From NCBI GenBank assembly GCA_000432135.1, contig HF990546.1, positions 14,575 to 29,497 on the forward strand: a stretch of 14,923 nt of DNA. Reading direction: 5' to 3'. Position numbers and translations under genes: made by a program. The notes beneath the pieces were generated by a model. That model was given only the letters and a program-made list of their open reading frames with translations, did no database searches and had not been told where the DNA came from. This document shows positions 13,627 through 14,923 of the stretch, in pieces; the stretch's first letter is position 1, and every line of letters starts with the position of its first letter. This DNA comes from Firmicutes bacterium CAG:124 (lineage in GTDB: Bacteria; Bacillota; Clostridia; Oscillospirales; Oscillospiraceae).

Positions 13627-13647
13627 CTCTTAAGATTTCAAGTATTC

Positions 13648-13653
13648 ATTATA
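13648..13653 (-). promoter_or_regulatory. Probable -10 element for plsC
   Basis: A perfect minus-strand TATAAT with start expected near 13641. No acceptable -35 is seen at 16-19 bp, so this is a weak or activator-dependent promoter, or chance in an AT-rich spacer. Confidence 0.4.
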
Positions 13654-13711
13654 TACACGGCCGGCGGGAAAATCATCCCGAAAAAGAAGAATTCACAAAT
13701 AATTTAATAAT

Positions 13712-14878
13712 TTACGGCTGCTCCGCCGCGCGCTGACGGCTGATCTCAGCCCAGCTCGGGAGCTTCGCGATGCGCTCCGTCAGCTCCTGCATGCAGGCCG
13801 GAATGTCGATCTTCTGCGGACAGACTGCCGCGCATGCGCCGCAGCCAAGGCAGCTTTTCGGCTGCCGGCTCTTCGGAAGGGCTTCGACCGCCATGATCGC
13901 GTTCGTGGACGGCACGACGCGAAGCTCGTTCAAAACACGCAGCATCTGCGGAATGTCGATTTCCTGCGGGCAGCCGTCGCAGCAGTAGCGGCAGGCCGTG
14001 CACGGGACGGCGGACTTGAAGCCCTCCGCGATCTCCAGCAGCAGCGCCTGTTCTTCGGCACTGAGGGGCTCCGGATGGTCAAACGTGGCGAGATTGTCCT
14101 GCATCTGCGCCATGTTGGACATACCGCTGAGGATCATCGTCACGCCGGGGATCTCCTGCACCCACCGAAGCGCCCAGGACGCGTCGGAGGCCTCCGGCCG
14201 CAGCGCGTGCAGCTTTTCCTGCGCGGCAGCGGGCAGATTCGCCAGCTTCCCGCCGCGCACCGGCTCCATGACCCAGATGGGAATGCTGTACCGGTTCAGC
14301 AGCTCACATTTTTCCTTCGCCTGCTGCAGCGTCCAGTCGAGATAGTTCAGCTCGATCTGACAGAATTCCATCTCGTTCGCGTGCTTTTCCAGAAACGCTT
14401 CCAGCGCGGGCACGCCCGCGTGGGTCGAGAAGCCCAGGTGGCGGATACGCCCGTTTTTCTTCTGCTCCAGCAGATACTGGAGGATGTTCCAGCGCTCGTC
14501 TTCGTAGACAGCGATGGAATTTTCATAGACGTTGTGCAGCAGATAGAAATCGAAATACTCCACGCCGCACTTTTTCAGCTGCTTTTCGAACACGCCCTTC
14601 ACGTCATAGCTCGGCGCGATCTGGTGTCCGGGGAACTTGTCGGCCAGATAAAAGCTCTCGCGCGGGTACTGCTTCAGAATTTCGCCGATGACGAGTTCCG
14701 ACTTGCCGCTGTGATACGGCCAGGCGGTATCAAAATAGTTGACGCCCTTCGCAATGGCCTCCGACGTCATGGCGGCAGCCTGCTCCGCGTCGATGGATTT
14801 GTCCTCCCGCAGCGGCAGCCGCATCGTGCCGAACCCGAGCTGCGAAAGCTTCAAGCCCTGAAAGTCCTTATAGATCAT
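13712..14878 (-). CDS. Aldo/keto reductase with C-terminal dual 4Fe-4S domain
   Basis: A 388-residue protein joining an NAD(P)H-dependent aldo/keto reductase barrel to a ferredoxin-like tail. The catalytic tetrad is complete: D50 and Y55 (FDTAWPYHSG), K81 (LADKF) and H115 (FDFYLLHNV). The tail has two cysteine clusters of the 4Fe-4S type: C293-xx-C296-xx-C299-xxx-C303-P and C343-xx-C346-xx-C349-xxx-C353-P, with the first also carrying an extra adjacent C300. This architecture is common in anaerobic Clostridia and suggests electron exchange with ferredoxin or a flavoprotein; the carbonyl substrate is unknown. AAGGAA lies eight bases before ATG 14878; in-frame starts further upstream (14887, 14920) lack a spaced ribosome site. 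The promoter is not visible in the 45 nt left in the window. Confidence 0.94.
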   Translation of the reverse strand: MIYKDFQGLKLSQLGFGTMRLPLREDKSIDAEQAAAMTSEAIAKGVNYFDTAWPYHSGKSELVIGEILKQYPRESFYLADKFPGHQIAPSYDVKGVFEKQLKKCGVEYFDFYLLHNVYENSIAVYEDERWNILQYLLEQKKNGRIRHLGFSTHAGVPALEAFLEKHANEMEFCQIELNYLDWTLQQAKEKCELLNRYSIPIWVMEPVRGGKLANLPAAAQEKLHALRPEASDASWALRWVQEIPGVTMILSGMSNMAQMQDNLATFDHPEPLSAEEQALLLEIAEGFKSAVPCTACRYCCDGCPQEIDIPQMLRVLNELRVVPSTNAIMAVEALPKSRQPKSCLGCGACAAVCPQKIDIPACMQELTERIAKLPSWAEISRQRAAEQP

Positions 14879-14923
14879 AGTTCGCATTCCTTTCTGTCGT
14901 TTTTTATGTGAGAAGTTCAAAGT

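Noticed and set aside
14075..14911. A 278-codon plus-strand open frame
   Set aside because: Antisense to the aldo/keto reductase, with no ribosome site or recognisable domain.

Overview
The window looks like a chromosomal segment of a high-GC Firmicute, most plausibly a gut clostridial lineage of the Oscillospiraceae type. The reasons are the coding bias toward G/C at third positions, good Shine-Dalgarno sites, sigma-A-type promoters (TTGACA/TATAAT with 17-bp spacers), the dprA-topA gene pair, a KtrAB potassium system, and GC-rich palindromic intergenic repeats. The taxonomic call is inference. Almost all genes lie on the minus strand. No tRNA, rRNA, CRISPR array, insertion sequence or phage gene was seen.

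Layout in minus-strand transcription order at the left end. ktrB (4767-6137) is followed by a 297-nt spacer carrying two 78-bp direct repeats with hairpins. Then come ktrA (3822-4469), a SpoU/TrmH-family RNA methyltransferase overlapping ktrA by one base (3073-3822), a 229-nt spacer with a degenerate repeat copy, dprA (1629-2843), and topA (1-1615, running off the left edge). ktrB has a near-consensus promoter at 6172-6200. A lipoprotein polysaccharide deacetylase (6279-7391, plus strand) is transcribed divergently from it. The deacetylase converges on a GNAT acetyltransferase (7441-7932) through a perfect 19-bp hairpin.

The middle (about 8.0-11.1 kb) holds the most unusual material. An intact alpha-D-phosphohexomutase (8016-9428) sits behind two wrecked carbohydrate genes. 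One is a GH18 chitinase-like gene (9607-10319) that lost its central catalytic segment and changed frame. The other is a 53-residue N-terminal stub of a GH94-type glycoside phosphorylase (9433-9594), whose stop codon lies inside the mutase's Shine-Dalgarno region. Together they read as the relic of a pathway: GH18 hydrolase, then phosphorylase, then sugar-phosphate mutase. A good promoter remains at the head of the relic and probably still serves the mutase. Next to it on the plus strand is a shortened beta-helix carbohydrate-binding protein of the Cthe_2159 type (10582-11037), with a promoter and terminator but no signal peptide. Three adjacent carbohydrate genes therefore carry deletions.

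The right end is housekeeping on the minus strand: secG (11146-11385), prfB encoding release factor 2 without the usual programmed frameshift (11530-12657), a PlsC-type acyltransferase (12745-13608), and an aldo/keto reductase with two C-terminal 4Fe-4S motifs (13712-14878). secG and prfB each have a clear promoter; plsC shows only a -10 hexamer.

I did not find a convincing new multi-gene system. The observations most worth following are the relic glycan-phosphorolysis locus, the covarying hairpin repeats inside the ktr operon, and the frameshift-free prfB.
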